Positions 34,720 through 43,185 of a DNA stretch of 64,000 nt are shown piece after piece. Below the pieces are notes generated by a model that had not been told where the DNA came from, did not search any database, and saw only the letters and a list, made by a program, of their open reading frames with translations. Numbering within the stretch: the stretch's first letter is position 1; each line of letters opens with the position of its first letter. A program made the translations under genes and the position numbers. The DNA is taken from positions 1-64,000 of the forward strand of contig JADLFN010000048.1 of assembly GCA_020845475.1 (NCBI GenBank), written 5' to 3'. The DNA comes from Planctomycetota bacterium. GTDB lineage: Bacteria; Planctomycetota; UBA8742; UBA2392.

Positions 34720-36428
34720 TTCTTCGCGCCCTGCGCGACTTTGAATTCGGCGACGAGGCCTTCGAGCCGTCCGATAATCGGCGCGACTTCTTTGCCCAGT
34801 TTGCGCAGCTCGGGCGAGGAAATCTCTTCGATCAGCGTTTCCACGGCCAGTTCTGCGCGCTGCGTGGCGCCGCCTGCTCCGTGAGAGTGATCGCGCTTCA
34901 TGTGCGGGAAGAGCAGCACGTCGCGGATACTGTGCGTGTTCGTGAGCAACATGATCAGGCGGTCAATGCCCAGGCCCAGCCCGCCTGCGGGCGGCATGCC
35001 GGCCTCAAGGGCTTCCACGTAATCGTAATCGATTTCCTTGGGCGCCTCGACGTCGGCTGATTTCGCGCCCATCTCGACCTGCTCTTTGAAGCGTGCCAAC
35101 TGCTCCGTGGGCTCGTTGAGCTCGGAGAACGCGTTGGCGAATTCGACACCGTTGATAAACAGCTCGAAGCGTTCGCATAGTCTCGGGTCGTCTTCGCGCG
35201 CCTTGGTGAGCGGGCATATCGCCGTGGGATAGTCGATCATGAACGTGGGCTGGATCAGGTGCGACATGGCCGTCGCTTCCAGCACCTGGTCGGCGAGCTT
35301 GTAATGATCTTCGTGAACTTCGAGCCCAAGGGCCTTTGCCTTGGCGGCCACGGCCGCGACGTCGTGCAATTCCACGCCCGCATACTCGCGCAGCAGGTCG
35401 GAATATTTGCGGCGCGCAAAGGGCTTGCCGAGATCAATTTCAACTTCGCCCCATTTGAACACGAGGTTGCCGTCGGGCCGGATTGTGTTCGCTGCGTGGC
35501 GGATTAATCCTTCCGTAATCTCCATCATCGAGTGGTAGTCGCCGTAGGCTTCGTACAACTCCATCATCGTGAATTCGGGGTTGTGCGTGGCGTCGATGCC
35601 CTCGTTGCGGAAATTTCTGTTGATCTCGAACACGCGCTCAAACCCGCCCACCAGCAGCCGTTTCAAATAGAGCTCGGGCGCGATTCTTAAATACATGTTC
35701 ATGTGCAGCGTGTTGTGGTGCGTGATAAACGGCCGCGCGCGCGCGCCGCCGGGAATGGCGTGCAGCATGGGCGTTTCGACTTCGAGGTAGCCCTTCTTGC
35801 CCAGATAATCGCGCATGGCGGCCAGCACCTGCGAGCGCTGCTCAAAGCGTGAGCGCACATCGGCATGCACCATCAGGTCAAGATAGCGCTTGCGGTAACG
35901 CAGCTCCGTGTCCGTGAACGCGTCGTGGGTGATTTCCTTGCCGCTTTCATCCTTGTAGGTGCGAGGCAGCGGCGGCACGGCCAGCGCCTTGGTGAGAAAT
36001 TTCAACTCGGTCGCAAAGAGCGTGACTTCGCCCGTGCGCGTGCGCTGGACGTCGCCCTTGACGTAAATGAAGTCACCTAAATCGATCTGGTCATAGACGG
36101 CCATAGCCGCGTCGCCGACAGACTTGGCGTTCAGGTAAACCTGCACTTTGCCAGTCTCGTCGAATACATCGATGAACACGGCCTTGCCCATCTTGCGATT
36201 GGCCAGCACACGACCGGCGACCGCCTTGCCGGCGATTTTGGGCCCGTCGTGTTTGCCCTCGGCGGGTTTGGGTGAAGCGGCTTCCAGCTTCTCAAACTCC
36301 GCCTTGATGGGAGCAATGCCGTCGCGTGCGGGTGTGCGCACGGCATAGGGATTGACGCCGAGTTTCGTGAGCGCGTCGCGTTTGGCGATGCGCTGTGCAC
36401 GGTACTGATCGATGGTTTCTTCGGGCAT
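34716..36428 (-). CDS. lysS: Lysyl-tRNA synthetase, class II
   Basis: 570 aa from ATG 36428 (upstream ATGs at 36503, 36494 and 36485 would add residues foreign to the family). The N-terminal OB-fold anticodon domain contains VAGRVLANRKMGKAVFIDVF. The catalytic core has RYRKRYLDLMVH, motif 2 FERVFEINRNFRNEGIDATHNPEF (split as FRNEGID and THNPEFTMMELYEAYGDY) and motif 3 GLGLGIDRLIMLLTNTHSIRDVLLFP. About 70 residues longer than the E. coli enzyme, from an extended N-terminus and a C-terminal tail. Two small genes follow, the first overlapping by four bases. Confidence 0.96.
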   Translation of the reverse strand: MPEETIDQYRAQRIAKRDALTKLGVNPYAVRTPARDGIAPIKAEFEKLEAASPKPAEGKHDGPKIAGKAVAGRVLANRKMGKAVFIDVFDETGKVQVYLNAKSVGDAAMAVYDQIDLGDFIYVKGDVQRTRTGEVTLFATELKFLTKALAVPPLPRTYKDESGKEITHDAFTDTELRYRKRYLDLMVHADVRSRFEQRSQVLAAMRDYLGKKGYLEVETPMLHAIPGGARARPFITHHNTLHMNMYLRIAPELYLKRLLVGGFERVFEINRNFRNEGIDATHNPEFTMMELYEAYGDYHSMMEITEGLIRHAANTIRPDGNLVFKWGEVEIDLGKPFARRKYSDLLREYAGVELHDVAAVAAKAKALGLEVHEDHYKLADQVLEATAMSHLIQPTFMIDYPTAICPLTKAREDDPRLCERFELFINGVEFANAFSELNEPTEQLARFKEQVEMGAKSADVEAPKEIDYDYVEALEAGMPPAGGLGLGIDRLIMLLTNTHSIRDVLLFPHMKRDHSHGAGGATQRAELAVETLIEEISSPELRKLGKEVAPIIGRLEGLVAEFKVAQGAKK

Positions 36429-36562
36429 GACAGCTCCAGTCACACGCAAGTGCGACAAACGCGTCGCCCCCACAAGGCGCGGCATCGTATCCATGAGGGC
36501 CACATTCGCCAGAAGGCGCGAGGCCCGGCGGCATCGGATTGGTGTTCTTGCCGCGAAACGCG

Positions 36563-37420
36563 TCAGCGCGATTTTGCGCCGGGATCCGATCCCAGCATTT
36601 TGACGTAGAAGCTCTCGAGTGAAGCCAGCGGCGCGCCACTGCGTTCAACGGTCAGCCCTCTAGCCCGGGCAAGTTCTTCAAGGGCCTTGACGGCTTCCGG
36701 GTGCGCGGGCGAGACGCGCAATTCGTAGCTGCCCTGTTCACGCAGCAGTTCTTCCAGCGTGCCGAGCTTCAGCAGTTTGCCCGAATTGAGAAAGGCCACG
36801 CGGTGGCAAACGTTTTCAATTTCGCCCAGCAGGTGGCTGGAGATCACGATGGTCTTGCCTTTCCTGGCCAGTTCGACAATCAGCTCTTTCATGTCGCGCG
36901 CGCCCAGCGGATCCAGGCCGCTTGTGGGCTCGTCGAGAATAAACACCTCGGGGTCGCCCATCAGCACGCTGGCCACGCCCAGCCTGCGCTGCATGCCCTT
37001 TGAAAAGCCCTTCACGCGGCGGTCGGCTGCGTCTCTCAGGCTGACGCGCTCAAGTAGTTCGTCAGCACGCCTGACGGAAGCTTGTCGGGTCAAGCCTGCG
37101 AGGGCGCCCATCAGGCGCAGCGTCTCGCGCGCCGTCAGGAACGGCAGGAGCGTGCTTTCCTCGGGCAGGTAACCTGTGGCCTTGCGCGCCGCCAGCGACC
37201 CCGGCGCAAAATCCAGCACGCGCGCAGAACCCGAATCGGGGCGCAGCAGGCCTACGCAAATCTTGAATGCGGTGCTCTTGCCCGAGCCATTGGGGCCCAG
37301 CACGCCAAAGACCTCGCCCTTTTCGATGGACATGGAAAGGCCGTCAAGCGCTTGCACGCGCCGACGGCCAAAGAAATCCCTAAACGTTTTGGATAGGTTG
37401 TCGAGCTCAAGCGCTGGCAT
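36563..37420 (-). CDS. ABC transporter ATP-binding protein
   Basis: 285 aa. Walker A GVLGPNGSGKSTAFK, Q-loop replaced by GYLPEESTLLPFLT, signature FSKGMQRRLGVAS, Walker B VFILDEPTSGLDP, and switch SSHLLGEIENVCHRV. The pattern resembles the CcmA/DrrA-like exporters of COG1131. The last 60 residues form a small C-terminal domain with ELRVSPAHPEAVKALEEL. No permease gene is adjacent, so its partner must be elsewhere; the LolC/E-like permease at 30874 is the nearest. A REP-like hairpin lies five bases before its start. Confidence 0.9.
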   Translation of the reverse strand: MPALELDNLSKTFRDFFGRRRVQALDGLSMSIEKGEVFGVLGPNGSGKSTAFKICVGLLRPDSGSARVLDFAPGSLAARKATGYLPEESTLLPFLTARETLRLMGALAGLTRQASVRRADELLERVSLRDAADRRVKGFSKGMQRRLGVASVLMGDPEVFILDEPTSGLDPLGARDMKELIVELARKGKTIVISSHLLGEIENVCHRVAFLNSGKLLKLGTLEELLREQGSYELRVSPAHPEAVKALEELARARGLTVERSGAPLASLESFYVKMLGSDPGAKSR

Positions 37421-37424
37421 GTCG

Positions 37425-37444
37425 CACGGGCCTCCCGGCCCGTG
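37425..37444. repeat. REP-like palindrome CACGGGCC-TCCC-GGCCCGTG
   Basis: An eight-bp perfect stem with a four-base loop. It is the exact reverse complement of the element at 50065-50084. It lies in the leader of the ABC ATPase gene, 5 bp before the ATG, where it could hide the ribosome-binding site. Confidence 0.75.
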
Positions 37445-37489
37445 AAGGGCGCGCTTCCAATGAAACCGGCAAGGGCCAGGCGGCCTTTG

Positions 37490-37693
37490 CTATCCACCGA
37501 CCTTGTTCATCATGGTTGCCTGCATCTTGCGCTTCTGACTCTGGCGAATCTTGCGCGCCCGGATCACGCTCGGCTTCTCGTAGAACGCCACGCGCTTGAG
37601 TTCACGCGTCAGGCCTTCTTTTTCGCAGGATTTCTTGAAACGCTTGAGCAGTTGATCGAGCGACTCGGAGCCGCGTGCCTTGACCTTGACCAT
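37490..37693 (-). CDS. rpsU: 30S ribosomal protein S21
   Basis: 67 aa, highly basic. The pattern V-K-V-K-x-x-x-x-E-S-L-D-Q-L-L-K-R-F-K-K, CEKEGLTRELKRVAFYEKPS and a C-terminal basic helix (RARKIRQSQKRKMQA) are those of bS21, which sits near the anti-Shine-Dalgarno end of 16S rRNA and helps initiation. Normal length. It is divergent from trxA, so the 173 bp between them hold both leaders. Confidence 0.95.
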   Translation of the reverse strand: MVKVKARGSESLDQLLKRFKKSCEKEGLTRELKRVAFYEKPSVIRARKIRQSQKRKMQATMMNKVGG

Positions 37694-37786
37694 GAATCCC
37701 GCATCCTTGTCAGAAGTAATGAATTCCCCAAAGGGGCAAAGAATCTAGCCGTGTACCCATGAACTATCAAGGGGCGGGCATGGCCG

Positions 37787-37815
37787 TTGTGGCCGCGAGG
37801 AATATTTCCTATTCT
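37787..37815 (+). promoter_or_regulatory. Candidate sigma-70-type promoter of trxA
   Basis: TTGTGG (37787-37792) and TATTCT (37810-37815) are separated by 17 bp, about 50 bp before the trxA start. It is matched by eye against the general consensus. Confidence 0.35.
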
Positions 37816-37866
37816 CGCGACGTTCGGTTTACGAGGCCGCAAGACGGCCTGAAAAAGGAGACAACC

Positions 37867-38196
37867 ATGGCAGCTTCGGCCGATGTCCAGCACGTTACCA
37901 ATGACAACTTCGAAACCTTCAAGCAGGGCAAAGTTGGCCTGCTTGACTTCAGCGCCACTTGGTGCGGCCCCTGCCAGGTGCTTGGCCCGATCGTGGACAA
38001 GCTGGCCACGGAGTTCAAAGGCAAAGTCAACGTGGGCAAAGTGGATATTGATGAAGATCCTGATCTCGCCGGGCAGTTTGGCGTGATGGCAGTGCCCACG
38101 CTGGTGTTCTTCAAAGACGGAAAAGTCGTTGATCAGCACGCCGGTTTGCTGCCGGAGGGCACGCTGCGCCAGCGCCTGACCAAGCTTGTCGGGTAA
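37867..38196 (+). CDS. trxA: Thioredoxin
   Basis: 109 aa from ATG 37867, which has AAAAAGGAG at ideal spacing; the upstream in-frame ATG is not used. Cytoplasmic disulfide reductase with the active site FSATWCGPCQVLGP, DIDEDPDLAGQFGVMAVPTL including the cis-proline, and FKDGKVVDQHAGLLPE. The first cysteine is an ordinary TGC/TGT codon, in contrast to the TGA in the secreted relative at 7399-8385. A strong terminator follows. Confidence 0.96.
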   Translation: MAASADVQHVTNDNFETFKQGKVGLLDFSATWCGPCQVLGPIVDKLATEFKGKVNVGKVDIDEDPDLAGQFGVMAVPTLVFFKDGKVVDQHAGLLPEGTLRQRLTKLVG

Positions 38197-38235
38197 GCGG
38201 CAGGCTCCGCCCCGGCCCGCATCTTGAAATTCATG

Positions 38236-38270
38236 CCGCCTCCCTCAAGCACGCTTGAGGGAGGCGGTTT
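38236..38270 (+). terminator. Intrinsic terminator of trxA
   Basis: CCGCCTCCCTCAAG-CACG-CTTGAGGGAGGCGG is a perfect 14-bp stem with a four-base loop, followed by TTTGTT. It lies 40 bp after the trxA stop codon. Confidence 0.9.
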
Positions 38271-38334
38271 GTTATGCGCCTGCTTAAGAGCCCGTGGATG
38301 AAACCCGGCCGGCTCCTCCAGCCTCGTGGCGTTG

Positions 38335-39786
38335 TTATGCGACCCGCGCTGCTTCGCGGCGCATCTTCCAGCGCACGATTGCATAAACGCCCGTCAGGGC
38401 CACGCTACAGGCCGTGTTGATCCACAACAGCGTTTCCACGGCCGCGCCTGCCAGCGCTGCGATTGCCAGTGCCGGCACCATCACGAGCAAGAGCACGCCG
38501 CCGTCAATCAGCACGGGCAAACGCAAATGCATGCGCGAAAACATGGTTTGCGAGATCACCACGTTCAGTGGCGTTAGCACAAACGATGCTGCGGTGATCA
38601 CCAGAAAGCGTTCACTCCAGTGCACCAGTTCGGGCTCGGGGTTGAACCACGCCGCCAGGTCGCGCGCGAACACCAGCAAGACCGCCGTCGCCGCCGCACT
38701 GCACGCCAGCGCAAACACGATGCAGGCGCGCTCCTCGGCGCGGCCTCGCAACGGCTTGCCCGCGCCAATGGAAGTCGCCACCAGCGTTTGCGATGCCGTG
38801 CCCCAGCCAAAGGCAATCAGCGTCAGCAGCAATTCAATCTTCATGCCCACAAACACGCCCGAGACCACGGCTTCATCGCCGCCGCCGGAACTCTGCAATG
38901 TGCGAATCAGCGCCCCGCCCGCAATGCCGCGCACGGCCACCTGCCCGTTCTTCCAGAACCCGATGCTGACCAGATCCCACAGCGCACGCCCGCGCGGCCA
39001 CAGCCACGACAGCGGCCCGCGCAAATAGCCGCGCGCCAGCGCGACAGCCAAAGCGACACTTACCACACGCGCGGCTACCGCGCCCCAAGCGCTGCCGACG
39101 ACGCCAAGGCGTGGCAGGTGCAGCGCCTCGGCAACGCCGGTCCACCACGCGGGCACGAAGTCGGGGTAGGGCCCCGGCCCGTAAATGAACATCACGCAGA
39201 ACACCAGGTTGAGCACGTTGCTCGTCAGGAACAGCGCCATGAATGCCTTGACGCTGCCCACAGCGCGCTGGAGCGTGGCGAGATAAAGAAACATGCCGCC
39301 GGTGAACCCGCCGCCCAGCAGCACGCGCAGATATTGCGTGCAATGTTCAAGCTGTTGCGCTTCCTCGCGCGCGCCCATCATCAGGGCCAGTTCACGCGCG
39401 AAAATCACGCCCGGCACGCCCAGCGCCAGGCTGAGCAGCAGCACGAATCCCGTGGCCTGCAGCGCCATCTTGCGCATGCCTTCTTCATCGCGAGCGCCAA
39501 AACGCAGGGCGATCAGCACGCCCGCACCGGCGATGGGCCCGTTGAGCAGGATCGTCTGGAACGTGGTGATCGGGTCGCACAGGCCGGTCACGGCAATGCC
39601 CGCAGCGCCCTCCGCGCCGGGCAACTGGCCCACGAGAAAGGTGTCCACGATGTTGAAAATAGCGTGCGCGGCCAGGCCGAGGATCAGGGGCAGGCCGAAC
39701 AGGAACACGCGGCGCGTAAGTTCGCGCGCGGGATTGATAGCACTGAGCAATGACACGGCGGTTGATTGTGCCTTGCGGGCACTCAC
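38335..39786 (-). CDS. MATE family efflux transporter
   Basis: 483 aa from the GTG at 39786 (a TTG at 39831 is the other choice). Twelve membrane segments are predicted. The start PARELTRRVFLFGLPLILGL, then HAIFNIVDTFLVGQLPGAEG, AAGIAVTGLCDPITTFQTIL, and in the second half FVGMKIELLLTLIAFGWGTA and SQTLVATSIGAGKPLRGRAE fit the MATE (NorM/DinF) pattern of Na+ or H+ driven drug and metabolite export. Divergent from guaB. Substrate unknown. Confidence 0.9.
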   Translation of the reverse strand: MSARKAQSTAVSLLSAINPARELTRRVFLFGLPLILGLAAHAIFNIVDTFLVGQLPGAEGAAGIAVTGLCDPITTFQTILLNGPIAGAGVLIALRFGARDEEGMRKMALQATGFVLLLSLALGVPGVIFARELALMMGAREEAQQLEHCTQYLRVLLGGGFTGGMFLYLATLQRAVGSVKAFMALFLTSNVLNLVFCVMFIYGPGPYPDFVPAWWTGVAEALHLPRLGVVGSAWGAVAARVVSVALAVALARGYLRGPLSWLWPRGRALWDLVSIGFWKNGQVAVRGIAGGALIRTLQSSGGGDEAVVSGVFVGMKIELLLTLIAFGWGTASQTLVATSIGAGKPLRGRAEERACIVFALACSAAATAVLLVFARDLAAWFNPEPELVHWSERFLVITAASFVLTPLNVVISQTMFSRMHLRLPVLIDGGVLLLVMVPALAIAALAGAAVETLLWINTACSVALTGVYAIVRWKMRREAARVA

Positions 39787-39898
39787 TTGACGACAACCCC
39801 CGTCATCCGTATCACTGTCACATGGAAGCAAGAAGCCTCACCGATTGCAGCCTCGCCATCTCGGCGGGGCTGTGTGCGTTCTTAGCCCGAGCCTGAAC

Positions 39899-41410
39899 AT
39901 GGATCCCAACGGAACGACCGCCGCCAAGCTTTTCGAGAACGCCTCGCACGGCCTGACTTACAACGACATCATCATCATGCCGGACACGATTGACTTCGCG
40001 CCCGGCGACGTGGACCTGACCACCAAACTCACGCGCGAAATCACGCTCAAGCGGCCGCTCGTTTCCAGCCCCATGGACACGGTCACGGAACACCGCATGG
40101 CCATTGCGCTGGCACTGTGCGGTGGGCTGGGCATCATTCATTACAACTGCAGCATCGCCGAACAGGTGGACGAAGTGCGCAAAGTGCGCCGCTTTGAAAA
40201 CGGCTTCATCCTCGATCCGGTGGTGCTCTCACCCGAAAACACGATCGCCGATGTCGATCGCATCAAGCGTGAGCAGGGCTTTAGCGGTATCCCGATTACT
40301 CAGGATGGCAAGCAGCGCGGCAAGCTTGTCGGCATCGTGACCAACCGCGACATCGACTTCGAGGCCGATCGCTCGCGCAAACTCAAGGAGGTCATGAGCA
40401 AAGATCTCGTGACGGCCACCAAGGGCGTTTCGCTTAACGAGGCCAACGAGATCTTGCGCAAGACGAAAAAGGGCAAGCTGCCCGTCGTGGACAAAAACGG
40501 CAACCTCGTGGCCCTTACTTCGCGCCGCGACCTCTTGAAAAACCGCGATTTCCCCGACGCCACGAAGGATGCCGGCAAGCAGCTCATCGTCGGCGCGGCG
40601 ATTTCAACACGCCTCGAAGACCGCGAGCGCATGGAAGCGCTGGTTGAAGCCGGTGCGGGCGTGTTCGTAATCGACAGCGCGCAGGGCGATTCCACGTTCC
40701 AGCACGAGACCATTAAACACATCAAGAAGAAGCACCCGTCAGTGCAGGTCATCGGCGGCAACGTGGTCACGCCCAAGCAGGCTGAAAATCTGATCAAGGC
40801 CGGCGCTGACGGCCTGCGCATCGGCATGGGCCCTGGCTCGATCTGCACGACGCAAGAGGTCACGGCCGTTGGCCGCGCTCAGGGTACGGCAGTTTATTTC
40901 ACGGCCTTGGCTGCAAAAAAGCACGGTGTTCCCGTGGTCGCCGATGGCGGCATTTCCGTGACCGGCCAGATTGTGAAAGCACTTGCACTCGGTGCCAGCG
41001 CCGTCATGTGCGGGTCACTGTTTGCGGGCACCGAAGAAAGCCCCGGCGAATATTTCTACCGCGATGGCGTGCGGCTCAAGGCCTATCGCGGCATGGCCTC
41101 GCTCGAAGCCATGAAAGCAGGCGGCGGCAAGCGCTATTTCACGGAGAGCACGGATCAGGTAAAGGTTGCCCAAGGCGTAAGCGGTTACGTGGTCGATCGC
41201 GGCACGATGTTCACGCTCGTGGCCTACCTGAGCCAGGGCATCCGGCTGGGCTTGCAAGACATGGGCGTTCGCGGCATCAGGCAGCTGCACGAACGCCTGT
41301 ACGCGGGCGATTTGCGCTTTGAGTTGCGAAGCCCGTCAGCACAGCGCGAAGGCGGCGTGCACGACCTGCACAGTTTCACCGAGCCCGACGTAGCCAGCCC
41401 GCGCAAGTAG
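39899..41410 (+). CDS. guaB: Inosine-5'-monophosphate dehydrogenase
   Basis: 503 aa from ATG 39899. It oxidises IMP to XMP with NAD+, the rate-limiting step of GMP synthesis. LTYNDIIIMP opens the TIM barrel; two CBS domains (about 110-230) follow FILDPVVLSPENTIADV. The barrel resumes with GAAISTRLEDRERMEALVEAG, IDSAQGDS, GADGLRIGMGPGSICTT with catalytic Cys316, VVADGGISVTGQIVKALALG, and the flap YRGMASLEAM. Normal length, complete. Confidence 0.96.
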   Translation: MDPNGTTAAKLFENASHGLTYNDIIIMPDTIDFAPGDVDLTTKLTREITLKRPLVSSPMDTVTEHRMAIALALCGGLGIIHYNCSIAEQVDEVRKVRRFENGFILDPVVLSPENTIADVDRIKREQGFSGIPITQDGKQRGKLVGIVTNRDIDFEADRSRKLKEVMSKDLVTATKGVSLNEANEILRKTKKGKLPVVDKNGNLVALTSRRDLLKNRDFPDATKDAGKQLIVGAAISTRLEDRERMEALVEAGAGVFVIDSAQGDSTFQHETIKHIKKKHPSVQVIGGNVVTPKQAENLIKAGADGLRIGMGPGSICTTQEVTAVGRAQGTAVYFTALAAKKHGVPVVADGGISVTGQIVKALALGASAVMCGSLFAGTEESPGEYFYRDGVRLKAYRGMASLEAMKAGGGKRYFTESTDQVKVAQGVSGYVVDRGTMFTLVAYLSQGIRLGLQDMGVRGIRQLHERLYAGDLRFELRSPSAQREGGVHDLHSFTEPDVASPRK

Positions 41411-41537
41411 CATTTTTCGGTAGCCGGTCTTCAGGCACCGGAACCTGCCCCCGACACGTTAGGATCCGCTAACTTAGCGGCTTCCAGGGCGATTGCGGGT
41501 CGCGCGCCTGCTTTTCGCGACACTATCGGAAGCTAAG

Positions 41538-41963
41538 ATGCCGCGTTCCAAAATGCGCAAGCTTCTGCCCATCCTGTTGATGTTCCTGCTCGCGGCCTGT
41601 GGTGGCACGCGCCGCGAAGGCGATTTCGGCGGAGGCGGCAAAATTACGAAGGTGCAGGTTCTTGCCCGCGCGCTCGACGCCCAACGGGAAATCAACGACG
41701 GCGCGATTGCCTATGATCTGCGCGATTACGGAGACTGGGCGCAAGGACACCTGCCCGGCGCGCGCAGCGCCACGCTTGAAGACCTCAAACTCGGGCGCGG
41801 CTTGCCCGACGACAAAGACGCGCCCGTCATGTTCTACGGAGATGGCGCACTCGATCAGAGCGCCGAAGACGCGGCCGAAATCGCCGTCGCTGCGGGCTAC
41901 CGCAAAGTGCTCTATTTCCCCGGCGGCTGGCGCGCCTGGAGCGGCCAACCCGCAGTCGACTAA
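41538..41963 (+). CDS. Lipoprotein with degenerate rhodanese domain
   Basis: 141 aa from ATG 41538. The lipobox LLAAC places a lipidated cysteine near residue 16. The rest is a rhodanese fold: AYDLRDYGDWAQGHLPGARS, then PVMFYGDGALDQSAEDAAEI and AAGYRKVLYFPGGWRAWSG. The loop that normally begins FYC and carries the sulfur-transfer cysteine reads FYGDGALDQS, with no cysteine, so the protein is probably not a sulfurtransferase and may bind a ligand or partner in the periplasm. The next gene is another lipoprotein. Confidence 0.78.
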   Translation: MPRSKMRKLLPILLMFLLAACGGTRREGDFGGGGKITKVQVLARALDAQREINDGAIAYDLRDYGDWAQGHLPGARSATLEDLKLGRGLPDDKDAPVMFYGDGALDQSAEDAAEIAVAAGYRKVLYFPGGWRAWSGQPAVD

Positions 41964-41974
41964 CGCCTGCGGCG

Positions 41975-42063
41975 CAATTCAAAATTCAAAATGAAAAATT
42001 CAAAAGGCGGCAGCGGCGGCTGTCGCATTCAATTTTGAATTTGTAATTTTGAATTTTGAATTG
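41975..42063. repeat. Two-arm inverted repeat, TTCAAAATTC family, short spacer (third copy)
   Basis: The right arm (42030-42063) matches the right arm of the four-helix-bundle cassette at 33 of 34 positions. The left arm (41975-42008) is the inverse but has lost its last bases. The spacer is about 21 bp of GCGGC-type sequence. It lies in the leader of the lipoprotein gene at 42090. Confidence 0.8.
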
Positions 42064-42089
42064 CCCCTGCGCCCTCCCCTCGGGTCGCC

Positions 42090-43088
42090 ATGAAACGCCT
42101 TCTAGCGGTGATTCTTGCGTTGTCCGTTGCCGCGTGCGGCAGCCAGCAGCGCCCTGACGACGGACCTGATTTCTCGCCCGAGCCGTACTCGCCAGACGAG
42201 ACACCAGAGCCGCGTCTGGGTGAGATTGAATCGCTGATCTCGCAGGCCAAGCTCGAAATCAAACGCCGCGACTACGACGAAGCGCGCGTGAAGCTCCATC
42301 AAGTGTTCCGCCGCGATCGCTGGCATCCCGAAGCCAACACGCTCTATCAGGATCTGCAAATCTCGCGCGGTAAAGGCGACGCGCTGTATCAGGAGTACCT
42401 CGACCTCTACGAAGCCAATAAACAACGCGGCGACGCCCTCTGGTTCCACGTGCGCCCGTTACTGATCAAGCGCGGCATCAAGGCGTGCGAGGTCGAAATG
42501 CACCCCGACGCTGTGGATATCAAGGACGACCTTAAATCTGTTCAGGAAGCGATTCGCAATTGGAAGAAGGGAACAGTCACACACGCAGAGATCGAATTGC
42601 TGCTCCGGGTGAAGCCCGGTGATCCTCAGGTTCACATGTTGCGGATCCAAGAGTTCGTCAAAGCCGGGCGTCAGAAGGAGGCCGTTGCACTGTATAAGAC
42701 CTATTCGGAAGAAAATCCCCAGAGTGGTGACGCGCTCTACCTTTACGCATTGACGGTGTTTCACCACGAAATTGGACCGGTGGGCGAGATGAAGGCGCTC
42801 AACTTGATGCGGTCGGGTTGGATTCTAGAGCTTCCAGGCGCGCACCTGCCGGTGGGAATTGCCCGCGTTGCCTATGCCAAGATTGCCTATGACCTGGAGC
42901 CGGCAGGCCTTCCTCGCATTGATGCGCTCTTCGACAAACCGTATGGGTTATTGAACGTGGCGCTGAACTTTTTCCGTATCGCAGCTTTATCGACACCAGG
43001 AGCTGACTTCTCTGAAGACATAAAGAGAGTGCTGGATCTGGCCGCGCGGCATAAGTTCGAACTAGAAGACCTCTCACTTCGTAAGTAG
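42090..43088 (+). CDS. Hypothetical lipoprotein with helical repeats
   Basis: 332 aa with signal peptide and lipobox SVAAC (Cys at about 16). After a proline-rich linker, paired helices such as LISQAKLEIKRRDYDEARVK, LHQVFRRDRWHPEANTLYQD and FVKAGRQKEAVALYKTYSEE look TPR-like, so a scaffold role at the membrane is possible. The second half is visibly less GC-rich than the first. No family recognised. The start lies 26 bp behind a TTCAAAATTC repeat arm, with no clear ribosome-binding site between. Confidence 0.65.
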   Translation: MKRLLAVILALSVAACGSQQRPDDGPDFSPEPYSPDETPEPRLGEIESLISQAKLEIKRRDYDEARVKLHQVFRRDRWHPEANTLYQDLQISRGKGDALYQEYLDLYEANKQRGDALWFHVRPLLIKRGIKACEVEMHPDAVDIKDDLKSVQEAIRNWKKGTVTHAEIELLLRVKPGDPQVHMLRIQEFVKAGRQKEAVALYKTYSEENPQSGDALYLYALTVFHHEIGPVGEMKALNLMRSGWILELPGAHLPVGIARVAYAKIAYDLEPAGLPRIDALFDKPYGLLNVALNFFRIAALSTPGADFSEDIKRVLDLAARHKFELEDLSLRK

Positions 43089-43091
43089 CGA

Positions 43092-43180
43092 AAGTGGCAT
43101 CGGCATCCTGCCGATGTCCGCCGCGCAGCGGCGGCGGCCGGCGTTGCCGGCCATACACGGGCGGGACACCCGTGCCACTT
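43092..43180. repeat. Composite REP element of four nested palindromes
   Basis: The outer ends AAGTGGCA and TGCCACTT enclose four hairpins in a row: CATCGGC-ATCCT-GCCGATG, CCGCCGC-GCA-GCGGCGG, GGCCGGC-GTT-GCCGGCC and CACGGG-CGGGACA-CCCGTG. It fills the gap between two converging genes, ending 5 bp before one of them. Confidence 0.75.
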
Positions 43181-43185
43181 GTGTT

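Noticed and set aside
37867-38196. Second UGPC thioredoxin
   Set aside because: trxA has a normal cysteine codon in WCGPC.
41466-41480. Terminator after guaB (CCGCTA-ACT-TAGCGG)
   Set aside because: Only six pairs and no T-run follow, so it was not listed as a feature.
41820-41860. Second selenocysteine site in the rhodanese-like lipoprotein
   Set aside because: The codon at the cysteine position is GGA, not TGA.
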